From contig JBITNC010000001.1 in assembly GCA_050084985.1 (NCBI GenBank), positions 199,454,001 through 199,518,000 on the forward strand: 64,000 bases of DNA. The letters run 5' to 3'. Below the pieces are notes generated by a model. That model saw nothing but the letters and a program-made list of their open reading frames with translations, was not told the origin of the DNA and made no database searches. A program made the translations under genes and the position numbers. Source of the DNA: Nageia nagi. Lineage: Eukaryota; Pinophyta. Positions 34,491-45,479 of this stretch are shown one piece after another (the stretch's first letter is position 1; the number at the start of each line of letters is the position of its first letter).

Positions 34491-35681
34491 AAAAAATGTA
34501 ATCTCAAGCATAAATTAGCACATTATAATAAACCCTAATTTCTATTCTAAGGCATTCAAAAATTGCATAAATAACACTAGAAAGCCAACGTTGGAGCTAG
34601 GACATCAAATACAAACATTAACTACACAATAATGCCAATGTATAGCCAATACAAGTATACTTAACAATAATAATCCAACACATGCACAAGAATGATATAG
34701 ACAATAGAAATGATGAGATCCAATGCCCTTGGCAATATATATAATGCTCAATGCTTAATGAATACAATACCAAGCCCAGAAGGGCTGATGTTGGCCTCTC
34801 AGAAGCCAACTAGGGCACAACACTATATCTGCTCTCTCTCTGGAAATACTCTGAAACCATGGGATAGTATGCCTCCTCAGAATAAGAATTCTCTCCATCG
34901 AAGGGGCCCTCCTCAGATTCTAGATAACCATTGAAGGTAGAAGCAATACCTCAAAATACCATCTAATGGGCAAAGGTGCTACACCAGTGCCATAGACAGA
35001 CAAGATCCCTCAACCTGAATGCCCTCTAGATGCTGCGCCTAGGAAAGGTTGCTTGAAATCGATAAGACTTATTGTCCTTTGGACTGTGTATAAGTAAGTA
35101 ATAATAATCAATGTATATCCAGTAATGAGGCTCTAATGTCTATTTATACATTTGCTCTATCTAGATCTCACCTAGGAGTCATCACTCTAACTCCCAAGTC
35201 CAACATTAGCTTAGAGATGCCAATTATTACAAGATCCAATGGCTAGTTATGCAATGTCTCATTACTGGAGACTAATATTGCATTTACAATTATTAATTGC
35301 CTTGGAATCATGTATTACAACTCATACAAGTGGCCTCCATAAAGCACACTAAATCTATTATTAATTACCAAGCTCACACCTAAATATAATCAATAATTAA
35401 CTCCTATTCCAAGGAGTGGGACATCACCTCAAGGGGTCAATATGGAGATGATTCTGGATTTTTGTGGGATGCCATGATATGGAAGACTGGTCCAACTGGT
35501 GAACTTCAAGAGACCATAACTCCTTCATTTCCTGATGAAGCCATGTTGTATAACCTATCAAAACATTTCCCATGAGATGTCCTATCCAAAGAACAAATCA
35601 AATCAACTCTTCAAGACTTGTGGCAAATTCTATCCTCACAAATAGGTACATAAATAGAATATTTGCAAAAGGGACATTACA
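34491..35681 (-). repeat. 3' LTR of the 34491-48754 element
   Basis: It starts TGTGATGATC and ends GGGACATTACA. A minus-strand TATA (TATTTATA on +) lies at 35141-35148. Only one or two copies of the U3 unit remain (CCAACATTAGCCTAG near 35210), unlike the other LTR families. Confidence 0.9.
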
Positions 35682-36160
35682 AAGCTTCCCCTCTTAAGAT
35701 TGCTTGCCCTCAAGCAATTACAGTATAATCCAGGGTCCCAAACCTATCTCAAGGGATAGAGTCCATCATGCTCAAGTGAAGAAATCATATCAACTATGCA
35801 TCCAACAAACTCAACCTCAAGAGTGTGCTCAACAATCTTCCAAGAATCAGCAAGTGTATGATACTCAGGTCTAAAATGAAAATCAGCATGCAATGGCTCA
35901 AAATCAGTCCTAAAGAAACACGATGGTGTATGCATATGGAATTCTCTTGGAGGATGTACCTGTAAAAAGCTCAAGTAAATCATATGTGAGTATAAATAGG
36001 TAGAGCCTTTGCTCCAAATCCAAGGCCAAGCTCTCTCCAATCCCAACATGGAGTTCAAAACTCCTCCAACTATCAGTATGAAGCCAATAACTTTCCCATC
36101 CTCCAACGTGGGGTGCCAAGTTGCTTTATACTCATCATCATGCACAAATATCCCTCATCC
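35682..36160 (-). pseudogene. 3'-terminal internal part of the 34491-48754 element
   Basis: The segment beside the LTR contains the minus-strand purine tract AATCTTAAGAGGGGAAGC, a polypurine tract. Upstream lies a minus-strand open stretch (36145-35744) of unknown product. Confidence 0.6.
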
Positions 36161-36565
36161 ACCTATGTGAGGTGTAGTAATTCTTCTGCATCCAACGTGG
36201 GGAAATAGAGCTCCTCCAATCTCAATGTCCCACTTCCATCCCTCTCAATGCTCCACTTGAGGGATAGAAGGTCCCTTAGTCTCAACGTATGATGGCAAAC
36301 CTCCCTTAGGTCCAATGTGGAATAGAAGACCTTCCTAATGCTCAACGTGAGATGACAAGCCTCTCTGGTACTCAACGTGGAAGGTAGAAACTCTCTCAAG
36401 CCCAACATGGGGTGGAAATCCTCCTCAAGGCTCCACTTGTGGCGTCTATTCTCCCTAAGGCCCAACATGAGGTGCAGGTGGTCCTCCAAGCTCCTTGGAA
36501 TGCAACGTGGGGTGTGAGATCTCTCCAATGCTCCTCTCCTCCTATCCAAGCCCCTTTGTGTCCAA
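36060..36565 (-). repeat. Coding array of 30-bp units (10-residue repeats)
   Basis: On the + strand CCAACGTGGGGTG-type cores recur every 30 bp or multiples of it. A 155-codon minus frame (36630-36163) reads through with units such as TLSIRKVFYS and TLDLREVCHH, ten residues each. Confidence 0.75.
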
Positions 36566-37283
36566 CGTGGTCCTACTTTTAGCTTTCTCCTTCTTTTGAC
36601 ACCAAATGAAGTGGAAACATGTATCATCATTTGTCAAATCAGCAACAAATTGATTCCCATAAAGGACAGCCCCTATCAAGTGAATAACATTTCTCATAGC
36701 ATCTTCAATAGTCCTTCTTGCATCAACAATAAGTGCAGTCTTTATTGAGTGTGTATCAGTCCCAAAGCTATGAACAAAGAGTACAACAATAGTCCCATCA
36801 ACGATTAATGCGGCCCATAGTGTTGCCACTAACATCTCAAACATGGCCTCAAAATTCAATGAAGCAAAAGCTCCTAGCAAACACATTTGCAACAGCCCTA
36901 TTTTCCTTGAAACATTCAGTCCCTGCTATCCTCAAAAGTGTTGTCCAAATGACCAAGAATGCAACACTGTTAGTCATGAAGAATGCAGCCCAAAATGTTG
37001 ACAACAATAGCAACATTTCAATTCCAACTGTCTCCATGTTCATTGTCTCCAAAGGTAAGGATGTGGTCCCAAAAATTGCCAAACACTCAGTCCATATTGA
37101 GCACAAAATGGAAGCAATCTTACTGATCTTCCAAACACCATTAATTGCAAAGTTCTCACAAAAATCAGTGAGTGTAAAGCTCCAAATAGGGACTTTGGGG
37201 TAGCAGCTGTACAATTGGATGTTGGGGCTGAAACCATGAGGATCATAAAAGGACAAAGTGTCTCAAATAGTCTTCCATCTTCC
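36566..37283 (-). other. Open minus-strand stretches of unknown origin
   Basis: Minus-strand frames at 37256-36849 and 36892-36542 are open for 135 and 116 codons. They contain SFYDPHGFSPN and DARRTIEDAMRNVIHLIGA. I recognise no family. They run on from the left inverted-repeat arm in the same reading direction, so they may be a captured gene piece. Confidence 0.3.
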
Positions 37284-37870
37284 CCTATCAAATGCTGCCT
37301 TTGAAATGTACCAACTCAACTCAAAGAAAGCTGAAATCAGATTTGAATATTTCCATTCTAAATCAATCCATACCAAGCACAAATACGAAGAGTAAAACCT
37401 CCTATTAGTGCATGAGTTTTCCCCATATATTGTAGCCTTTTGGAGCAGCAAAGTAGCTTATGAAATGACATGATTCCTTACCCCATATAGTGATGAATTT
37501 TCAGGAACATAGTCAATAAGTGTACCTCCCTTCTTCTTGATGTGTAAGTAAATGTGTCATGAGAGAATATGATGCCCTTCTCATGTTCAAATCTTTCAAC
37601 TAAGGCTATGGATTGCTGCAAACACACAAACAACCAAAGTGAGCTAAAACAAGTGAGGCCATTGCCCCATGTTATGTGCCAAAGATCCAAGTAGTTCCAA
37701 GGACAATCAAGTCTTTTATCATAGGCTGAAATTGTTTTCCTTTTCTCCTCTAAGGCTGATTTGGAAACCTTTATGGTTTCATTTTCATTCTCCATGTTCA
37801 CCTCCAACCTTCTTAATCTCCCATTGTGTGCTAACACACTTGGATCCCATGGAGCTAGAAGTCTATTGCA
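37284..37870 (-). repeat. Left arm of a ~585-bp inverted repeat
   Basis: Its reverse complement matches 40175-40759 over the whole length. The conceptual peptides of the arms differ at about six of 117 residues. The minus-strand frame 37837-37478 is open in this arm. Confidence 0.85.
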
Positions 37871-37883
37871 TTTGGATTTTGAA

Positions 37884-39100
37884 CCCTACCTTTCTTTCCA
37901 ATTTTGTTTTTGGGATTTTTGAAATTTCTTGGAAAATTTTTGAGCTCTTCCATTGGCTGATCCAAATTTTAGGATTTTGAGGGAGTAGATCAACTTTTTT
38001 CCAAAAATTTAAAACATGAAAGAGATGCAAAATTGGATTTCCCATATTCCTAGGATCCAAAATTTTAATTTTTGAGCAAAAATGAGGGCTTGCAAGCTAG
38101 GTGCAGGTTTTAGGGTTTTGGCATGTTTTTTGAAAATTTAGAAAATGGGGGAAACAAGCCAAAACTGCTGCTTAGCTTTTTGAGGGGGTAAACTTGGTTT
38201 TTTTGCAACATTGCAAGAGGTAATGTTGATCTCTTTTGAATTTTGCACCCTACCTCACTTTCCTTGTTCTATTTGACCAATTTTGAAAATTTTTGAGAAA
38301 ATTTGGAGCCCTCTCATTGGTCAATCGAAATTTGATGATTTGAGGAGGTAGATTTCATTTTTTTAGGAAAGTCAAATCATCAAACTTGTGTGGAATCCCA
38401 TCCTATACCCTTGAAGGTCAAAATTTTTAATTTTTTTCAAATTTGGGGTACAAGAAGGGTAGGCGCAGGTTTTGAGGCATTTAGACCATTTTTCAAATTT
38501 TGGAATTTGAGGGAAACAAGGCAAAACCAGCACCTAGCTTTAGGAGGGTCAAAATTTGCTCAATTTCGAAAATTCCAAGAGGAAAGGTGCCTATTTTTTG
38601 ATTTGCCACCCTAACTCTTAAATTTTCATTTTGACACTTTTGGGAATTTTGCAAATCTTGGAGCATTCTCATTGGCTGCCTTTTTGCTCAATTTCCTATT
38701 TTTATCACTTTCGGTAGAGCAAAACTCGTCGAAATCATGAACTTGAAAAACCAATTTGATGTAGAATCGTAATCCCCATGCTCTTGAGCTCAAAAATTTC
38801 CATTTCAGATCAATTTGGTCCTCCCAAAAGGTAGGCATAGGTTTTGAGGGGAATAGGCTATTTTTCGAAATTTACTAAGTGAGGGAAAACTTGCAAAACT
38901 CCCCCCTAACAAAATTGAGTTTTTTCGAAATTTCTAATAGTAGAGTGGCCTTAATTTGTCATTTTGCACCACACCTCTCTCTCGGATTTTCATTCCAAGC
39001 ACTTTGGAAAAAACTCAATTTTCAAGCTCAAACTGAAGCTTTACGAAGACCAAAACTCATTTCTTGATCCTGGCCCATAAGGATGCTCAAACTTGTTTTT
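37884..39100 (+). repeat. ~360-bp tandem repeat, three copies and a partial fourth
   Basis: Units start at about 37884, 38248, 38609 and 38969 (periods 364, 361 and 360). Each opens with CCCTAMC. A CTCATTGGCTG-like block lies about 80 bp in. A GGTAGGCGCAGGTTTTGAGG-like block lies about 215 bp in. A further partial copy appears at about 40825-40880. The copies are strongly diverged. Confidence 0.7.
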
Positions 39101-39139
39101 CTTGTTCATCTTGGGCTATATTGTACATTCCCAACCTTC

Positions 39140-39700
39140 TTCATCTTTTGCGAGCCCAAATGGTGCATTTTCGGCATTTTCGAGCTCTAAGTATGAATTT
39201 CGACCATTTTCGACTTTTTCGGATATTTTCGAGCTTGAACGGTGAGAAAATGATCATTTCTGGCATTTATGGTATTTCGAGCTCAAAGTCTATATTTTTG
39301 ACCCTTTCGGACTCAAGATATGCAAAACTGCTCATTTTCAAGCATTTTGAGCTCAAACTTGCATTTTTTGTCATTTTCGAGCTTTCCGAGTTTAAATCGT
39401 GCAAAAATGCACATTTTTAGCATAGTGACCAATTCCAAGCTCAAAATTGACCAAATGCGCTTTTTCGTGCTACTGACCATTTCTGGTTCCCTAGGTTCAA
39501 ATTTGACAAAAATGCGCTTTTTGGCTGTAGATTCTCTTTCTCGGCTCAATTTGTGCAAAAATGCGCATTTTCGTCATCTTAACTATATCCATTACTCCTG
39601 GGCTCCAACTCGATGAAAAACGCACCTTTTGTCGGCTTAGCACCTTTGTGGCTCAACTTTACCAAAACAACACCTTTTTTGCCTTGATGGCCATTCGCTC
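39140..39700 (+). repeat. Array of palindromic-core repeats (AAAATGCGCATTTT)
   Basis: About eight units spaced 45-80 bp apart carry a dyad core: AAATGATCATTT at 39248, a perfect 14-bp palindrome AAAATGCGCATTTT at 39558, and near copies at about 39323, 39402, 39452, 39508, 39616 and 39664. Most are preceded by a GAGCTCAAA-like word. Confidence 0.65.
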
Positions 39701-39946
39701 AAAACTCCATTGTCTGGTTGTTGCTACAATCCAAAACTTCGTCCTTTGAGACATTGCTCAAGACGGAGCCTTGACTTGGCCACTGGATGAGCTGAACTGT
39801 TTCCATGACTCTGCAGCATGGTCATGCATTGTTTGATCAATTCATCGTTCTGGGTATTCATATCGATCGTAAGTTGATCATGCCTAGACAATGTTGCTTA
39901 TTGCAATTTGAAAAAATTGGGTCCCCAAAATGCTGCATCTTAGGGT

Positions 39947-40870
39947 GTGTTGTATGGGCACAACACATCACATGATGTATGTCAAGTAAAACTACAAGAT
40001 GTTTCCTTCAAAATGCAATCACCCCTATTTGTTGAGAATGTAGTGAAGAACAAAAAGCTTGATGTAAGTGTGAATGTTGAAACTTTTCAATCAGCTTTTG
40101 AGTATGCACATACTAGCTTTATGACTTGGGTTTCAAGGTGTGATGTATGGAAAAAATCAATTCTTCATGTGAATTGCAATAGACTTCTAGCTCCATGGGA
40201 TCCGGGTGTGTTAGCACAAAATGGGAGATTAAGAAGGTTGGAGGTGAACATGGAGAATGAAAATGAAACCATAAAGGTTTCCAAATCAGCCTTAGAGGAG
40301 AAAAGGAAAACAATTTCAGCCTATGATAAAAGACTTGATGGTCCTTGGAACTACTTGGATCTTTGGCACATAACATGGGGCAATGGCCTCACTTATTTTA
40401 GCTCACTTTGGTTGTTTGTGTGTTTGCAGCAATCCATAGCCTTAGTTGAAAGATTTGAACATAAGAAGGGCATCATATTCTCTCATGACACAGTTACTTA
40501 CACATCAAGAAGAAGGGAGGTACACTTATTGACTATGTTCATGAAAATTCATCACTATATGGGTAAGGAATCATGTCATTTCATAAGTTACTTTGCTGCT
40601 CCAAAGGCTACAATATATGGGGAAAACTCATGCACTAATAGGAGGTTTTATTCTTCATATTTGTGCTTGGTATGGATTGATTTAGAAGGGAAATATTCAA
40701 ATCTTACTTCAGCTTTCTTTGAGTCGAGTTGGCACATTTCAAGGGCAGCATTTCATAGGGTTCAAAATCCAAATGCAAGCATCTTTGCCTCTTGCAAATT
40801 TGCTCAAAAACTAATTTTTGCCCCCCTAAAAGGTAGGTGCTGGTTTTACAAGTTATCCCCCATTTTTTAA
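39947..40870 (+). CDS. Open 307-codon ORF, unknown function
   Basis: An uninterrupted frame in a region where nearly all other element ORFs are broken. The first about 75 codons (with QSAFEYAHTSFMTWVSRCD) are unique here. Codons about 77-270 lie in the right arm of the inverted repeat and include WNYLDLWHITWGNGLTYF and FEHKKGIIFSHDTVTYTSRR. The last about 35 codons are outside it. The protein is rich in Trp, Tyr and Phe and has a hydrophobic stretch near FSSLWLFVCLQQSIAL that might be a membrane segment. I do not recognise it. The left arm keeps part of the same frame open in the opposite direction. It may be a real element gene or chance openness in a young duplication. Confidence 0.35.
   Translation: MLYGHNTSHDVCQVKLQDVSFKMQSPLFVENVVKNKKLDVSVNVETFQSAFEYAHTSFMTWVSRCDVWKKSILHVNCNRLLAPWDPGVLAQNGRLRRLEVNMENENETIKVSKSALEEKRKTISAYDKRLDGPWNYLDLWHITWGNGLTYFSSLWLFVCLQQSIALVERFEHKKGIIFSHDTVTYTSRRREVHLLTMFMKIHHYMGKESCHFISYFAAPKATIYGENSCTNRRFYSSYLCLVWIDLEGKYSNLTSAFFESSWHISRAAFHRVQNPNASIFASCKFAQKLIFAPLKGRCWFYKLSPIF
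40175..40759 (+). repeat. Right arm of the ~585-bp inverted repeat
   Basis: It is the inverse of 37284-37870, with 2304 bp between the arms. A 20-bp word, GGTTCAAAATCCAAATGCAA, follows this arm at its outer end, while its counterpart precedes the left arm at the inner end. Confidence 0.85.
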
Positions 40871-42200
40871 TTTTTCAAAACTTGCGAAAACATCCTAAAA
40901 CCTGCGGCTAACCTTCTTGGTCCCTAAAAAGTGCCCAAAATTGCAATTTTTCACTTCTATAAGGTAGATGGTGTGATTCTACACCATTTTGACCTATCAT
41001 TTGTGCAATTTGGCCCACACAAACACCCAAAAAACACCTTTTTGCATTCAAAAAGAATCTAAGGGATGAGAAAACTAAAAAAAAAATTGGATTTTTCCTT
41101 CAAAATCTCAAAATTCAAAATCCAAATCTGAAGCATGGAGGTTGTAGAGCATTCCAAGGCCATCATCTTTGCTTTCAAGACCCCCCACTTAGGGATAGGT
41201 TTTGGGTTATTTCCCCATTTCCCTCCACTTTTCCAACATTGGGTATGAGAATGATAAGTCTAAAATGCAATCCTTTTGATCTAGGGTTGATATGGAAGTA
41301 ACATGTGGCACTTTTGACCCCCTTGAGTCTATAAATATGACCATACCCCCTCCATTTTGCTCACCTCTCATTTTTGCACCCTTATGCTACCCAAATTTTT
41401 GAGAATTTGAGAGCCAAGTGAGAAAAGAAGCCATTTTTCCAACCTTGGAGGATTTTTCAAACGCTTAGTATCTTGGCCATTTACCCAAATTCCATTAAAA
41501 TTCGAAATCCAAGCATCCTCCATCCACATGAACTCCATTTTTTTCAAGTTTTGAGAATTTTTCTCACAAAAACCCATTTTTCAAACCCTCAAACACTTGA
41601 AAATTTATTTTTTTAGATTTCAAGTTTGATCATATTTTTGGATATCCTTTATCCATGTTATCAACTTTTATTTTCAGTTAACAAACACAAAAAAAATTCA
41701 TAAGATCCAAGATTTGAGTGCTCAAAATCCTCGTTTCTTTAAAAAAGAAATTCAAAAAAATCCAAATTTTTTCAAAAAACTCCAAAAATTGTTTCTGAAG
41801 TCTATTTTGGCCATTTCAAAGTCCAAAATACCTTCCCCATTCATTCCTCATCCATCTAAGGTGTCAGAACTTGATTTTGGCACCAGTTGCCAATTTTGCC
41901 AAATTTCACCACTTTTTCTTGTTGGAAAAGTCAATTTTTTTGAGAAAAACTGCAAAATTCTCCTATCATCCTAATTTTTTGTCAAGGCACTCCCCTTTGA
42001 GGCAGCTACATTTGTTTCATCTCCAACTCACCTAGAAGGCCTTGAAAATTGCAAATTACTACACTTTTCGATGATGGCACACTTAAAGTGAAAAACGTCA
42101 AACAAATCCAAATTCTTCAGAAACCCCTCTTTGCCTGCCTAGAAAGTGCCATACGCTTCCCAAGACTCTTCTAACTTTTGTTGTCCTCTCAAACAGGGAC
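40871..42200. other. Leader region of ORF B with promoter-like site
   Basis: AT-rich with many TTTT and CCAAAA words. No gene was seen. It contains the TATA site at 41330 and leads into ORF B. Confidence 0.4.
41303..41337 (+). promoter_or_regulatory. Promoter-like site before ORF B
   Basis: An ACATGTGGCAC element is followed by CCCCTTGAGTC and TATAAATA at 41330-41337. The layout resembles the promoter-like sites before ORF A. ORF B coding signal starts about 0.9-1.1 kb downstream. Confidence 0.45.
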
Positions 42201-42399
42201 ACAATGGTGTTAGTTGCTCAAAACATCAAAGATTGGAAGTAGAGAAGGCTCACAATCGACAGTCTCATCACGCTCGAACACACAACAGAGCCAGTGATGC
42301 CTGCCGCAAGAATCATAGACCAACTAAGTGAGATCAGGGACACAGATTGTAACTCACTTGATCCAAAAAAAACTCTAATGAAAATCCAAGCATTGGATC

Positions 42400-45300
42400 C
42401 AGCTTTGCTAGTAAAGGACACTTTGAAAACCTTCTACTAGTAGTAGCTTCTATGGTGCCATTCGTCACCCCCTTCCCTGAGCTATGTTACGAGATAGGAA
42501 AGCATTGTGATGTCAGAAATCGGAGACTCCTCGATAGAAGGAACAAAGTAGTCATGGAATTCTCTGAGGAAGGAATAGAGAGCGCTTTCACTTGGAAAAA
42601 TGAAGGCCAATCATACAACGTACAGGACTCCTTAAGGTTCTACAAAAATCTAAAGCCCCCAGCTGATTTGATTAGAGATTGGTTGGCTGATGACTATAAG
42701 CACCTCATAGGGAGAGACTTAGCAGCGCCAAATAGAGGAGAGTTCTATCCAGTAGTCTCTAGACTAATATCAATGCTTTCCAGAGTTATCGAATAGAAAG
42801 ACGACACCAAATTTCAGTCGGAATTCGCAAGGTTTATAGAGCTAGTCAGCACTGGTAGAGGCATAAGGTGGAGCAAAGTAATTAGTGATTGCCTGGCTCA
42901 ACAACTAAAAAATTTCCAGAAGAGCAAGAAATTTTATATGAACTACTTGGTTTATCTACTCCTTCATGGTAGGGAGAGGGTGACCTCAATCACCAATACT
43001 AAGTATCTATACGACCCCACACACCCAGTGTGGGAAAACTACCTACGGTTCTTTGTTCATAACAAGTGGAGCGATGAAAACTGGAAGATGATGACCAATG
43101 GTTTTGAAGGCAAAATTTACGATGAGATCATGGGCAGAGCCAATGTATTTAGAATATCAAATGAGGCTGCTGCCACTATCAAGGGACATGTGGACTTCTT
43201 TATAGAAGACATAGAGTTCACCTACCTCTGGGTTTATGGCTCCAAAGAAGCCCCTAATAGGCTACCCCGTTACATAAGTAATCACATCATCCTTATGGAA
43301 TTTTCAAGACACTTGCTAAATGTACATGATAAGGTATGGGTAAAGAAGGCGATGACCACTTACCAATTGCTTATCGTCATTGGGAATTATGAATGCACCA
43401 CTTGGCGATAGATTGAAATGATCAAACAAGAATTGGCGTTATATGAATTCCCAACAGAAGTAGCTATGGATCACTATGATCTTGATGAAGTGATTGATTC
43501 ATTCTTCCAAAAGACTTGGAGATCATCATACCCACACCAGTCCCTTGGTAGCATCGTGAGGTACAGGAACATTCAGGATGCCTTGCAAGTTCAACGGATT
43601 CACAAGGAGCTGAAAAAAGAACAAAACTAGCATCAAGCCAAAGAAGTTGCCAAGTTAAAAGCCAATGCACGGGTCACTATACCCCCAAGCCACGGGTATG
43701 TTATTCCCATAATATCCCCTTCAGTAACCTTGGCTCAAGGACAAAACAGGTAGTACGCTACCAATAGCATCCTTGGAAAAACCATTGAAACAACTGTCAC
43801 GGGTACATGGAATGAAATCCTAGACCTCAGAAGAACAGGCTTGATCTCTCAACCATTCAAACACTTGTAGAAAAAGATAAATCTCCCGCAAGGTTTGAAT
43901 CGGAGTGGTATGTGCCTGAATCAAAACCCCAACACATCATCATCCAGTTTCGATAAATATGGATTGAGTGACTCGTCAAAGATCGATGAAGAGATGAATT
44001 TTGCTACAGTCGTCAACATTGACTTGGAGATAAACCAAAATACTGCCTTTGAGCAGGTCAACACTAATCATTCAGTAAAAATCCTTAGTGAAGGCAATCC
44101 CTTCGTCGATATGATTGTACAACAAATAGCAAAAGCAGCTACCCCAAAATCCGCTCCTCGGAAATAGGCGTTGCAAATGCCACCATCTCGAAGGACCACA
44201 ACAACATCAACTCATAAGAGTACTTCAAGACCTAGGACAATGGCATCATCTTTAGGGGGAGACAATGAAAATTAGAAGGATGAGGGAGAAAATGAAGAAT
44301 AGAGGAGAAAAAGAAGACAAGTAGAGCATGACATCGAGATCATTGAAGATGGAGAGATGGTTCCCTACGGAAAACAACCTATGGAACCCTATTTCGACAT
44401 GGCTGCAGTGATGGCCAATTTGAGTTCAAATCATCCTTGCGTAGAAGAAGATTCCGAAGATGAAAATGAGGAACTTCAGCAGATTGATACTCTTATCACC
44501 ATAGTAGGAAAAGTCACCTACAAGGACAAAGCTCTATTCAAGGAAAAACAAGGCTAGTACTGAAAAGTGTGCCCTCACCATTGAGACAGAAGATGCCCCT
44601 GTAGAGATTGTTGGCCCATTGGAAATGGAGCACAACATCATCACAAATGCATGGGCATTGAGGGAATCTAGTACGTTATTGGAGTTAGAGAACTGAGAGT
44701 TGAAGAAGATAATGGCGAGGCAAAAAATGATCGACAAAGAAGTCAAGACTGCTAATTTTAAAGTTGAAGACATCAAAAAATAGGTTGACTTAAATACTGG
44801 AATCATCACCTTGAAACAAGGATGGGCCAAGAACCTTATTGATTCCATCAAAACACTCCACTCAAGCATGGTAAATTTTTATATTGAGGAGGAGGGGTCG
44901 CATTCTCAGGTGGAGAAAATAGAACAAATGATCATCAGATGGAAGAATGGGTACCCTATGATGCTAGACCTATGGAGAAGGGCAACCCATCATCCTTTCA
45001 TGCTGGATTTTTGCATAGATTGGTTCCAACTATATGATTACTTCTTCTATATCAAAGCCAAGTCCACCAATTTCATATGCACCAGAACCCAACTCAAAGC
45101 CGTCATCAGTGAATAGGCAAGGGAATACAAATTCCAAGTACCCTTGCTTGAGGAAAACGACAACATTAAGGAGTATATGATAGTGATGACAATGATCCAC
45201 ACCACTATCATAGAGCAGATATGTTCTAAGGATCCACATAGCCTGAAAACAAGAAAACAAAGGACAAAAGGGATGAGATTAGCTGATTGGAGCAAGGAAA

Positions 45301-45464
45301 TGGTCAAAATTGATAAGGCCATCCTAGAGCACCTGCTATCAAATGAAGGACCTCTCAAGACAATCCATCGTGCCATCAGGAATGTAGAAGTGTTCATGGG
45401 AGATGACTTTGAAGCCAAAATTGCCACAAACATGCAAGTCATCTTCCCGCAATCGCCAAAATAG
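42400..45464 (+). pseudogene. ORF 'B': homologue of ORF A, unrecognised family
   Basis: Better preserved than A, with long open segments at 42452-42796, 42938-43411, 43418-43630, 43895-44167, 44357-44557, 44811-45116 and 45144-45464, most of them in one frame and separated by single stops. Blocks shared with A are VTPFPELCYEIGKHCDV; KKFYMNYLVYLLLHG; FRISNEAAATIKGHVDFF, followed by FTYLWVYGSKEAPNRLPRYI; TEVAMDHYDLDEVIDSFF; and a linker DEGENEE-stop-RRKRRQ with the same basic patch as A. The C-terminal third is helical. The shared blocks, at far below identity, argue that the family evolved as protein-coding. Function unknown: Gag-like, DNA-binding and captured-gene origins are all open. Confidence 0.6.
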
Positions 45465-45479
45465 AAAGGGGTCTATTTT

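Noticed and set aside
36808-37203. 131-codon plus-strand open frame
   Set aside because: It overlaps a longer minus-strand frame in the same segment; with both strands open and no motif, neither can be called a gene.
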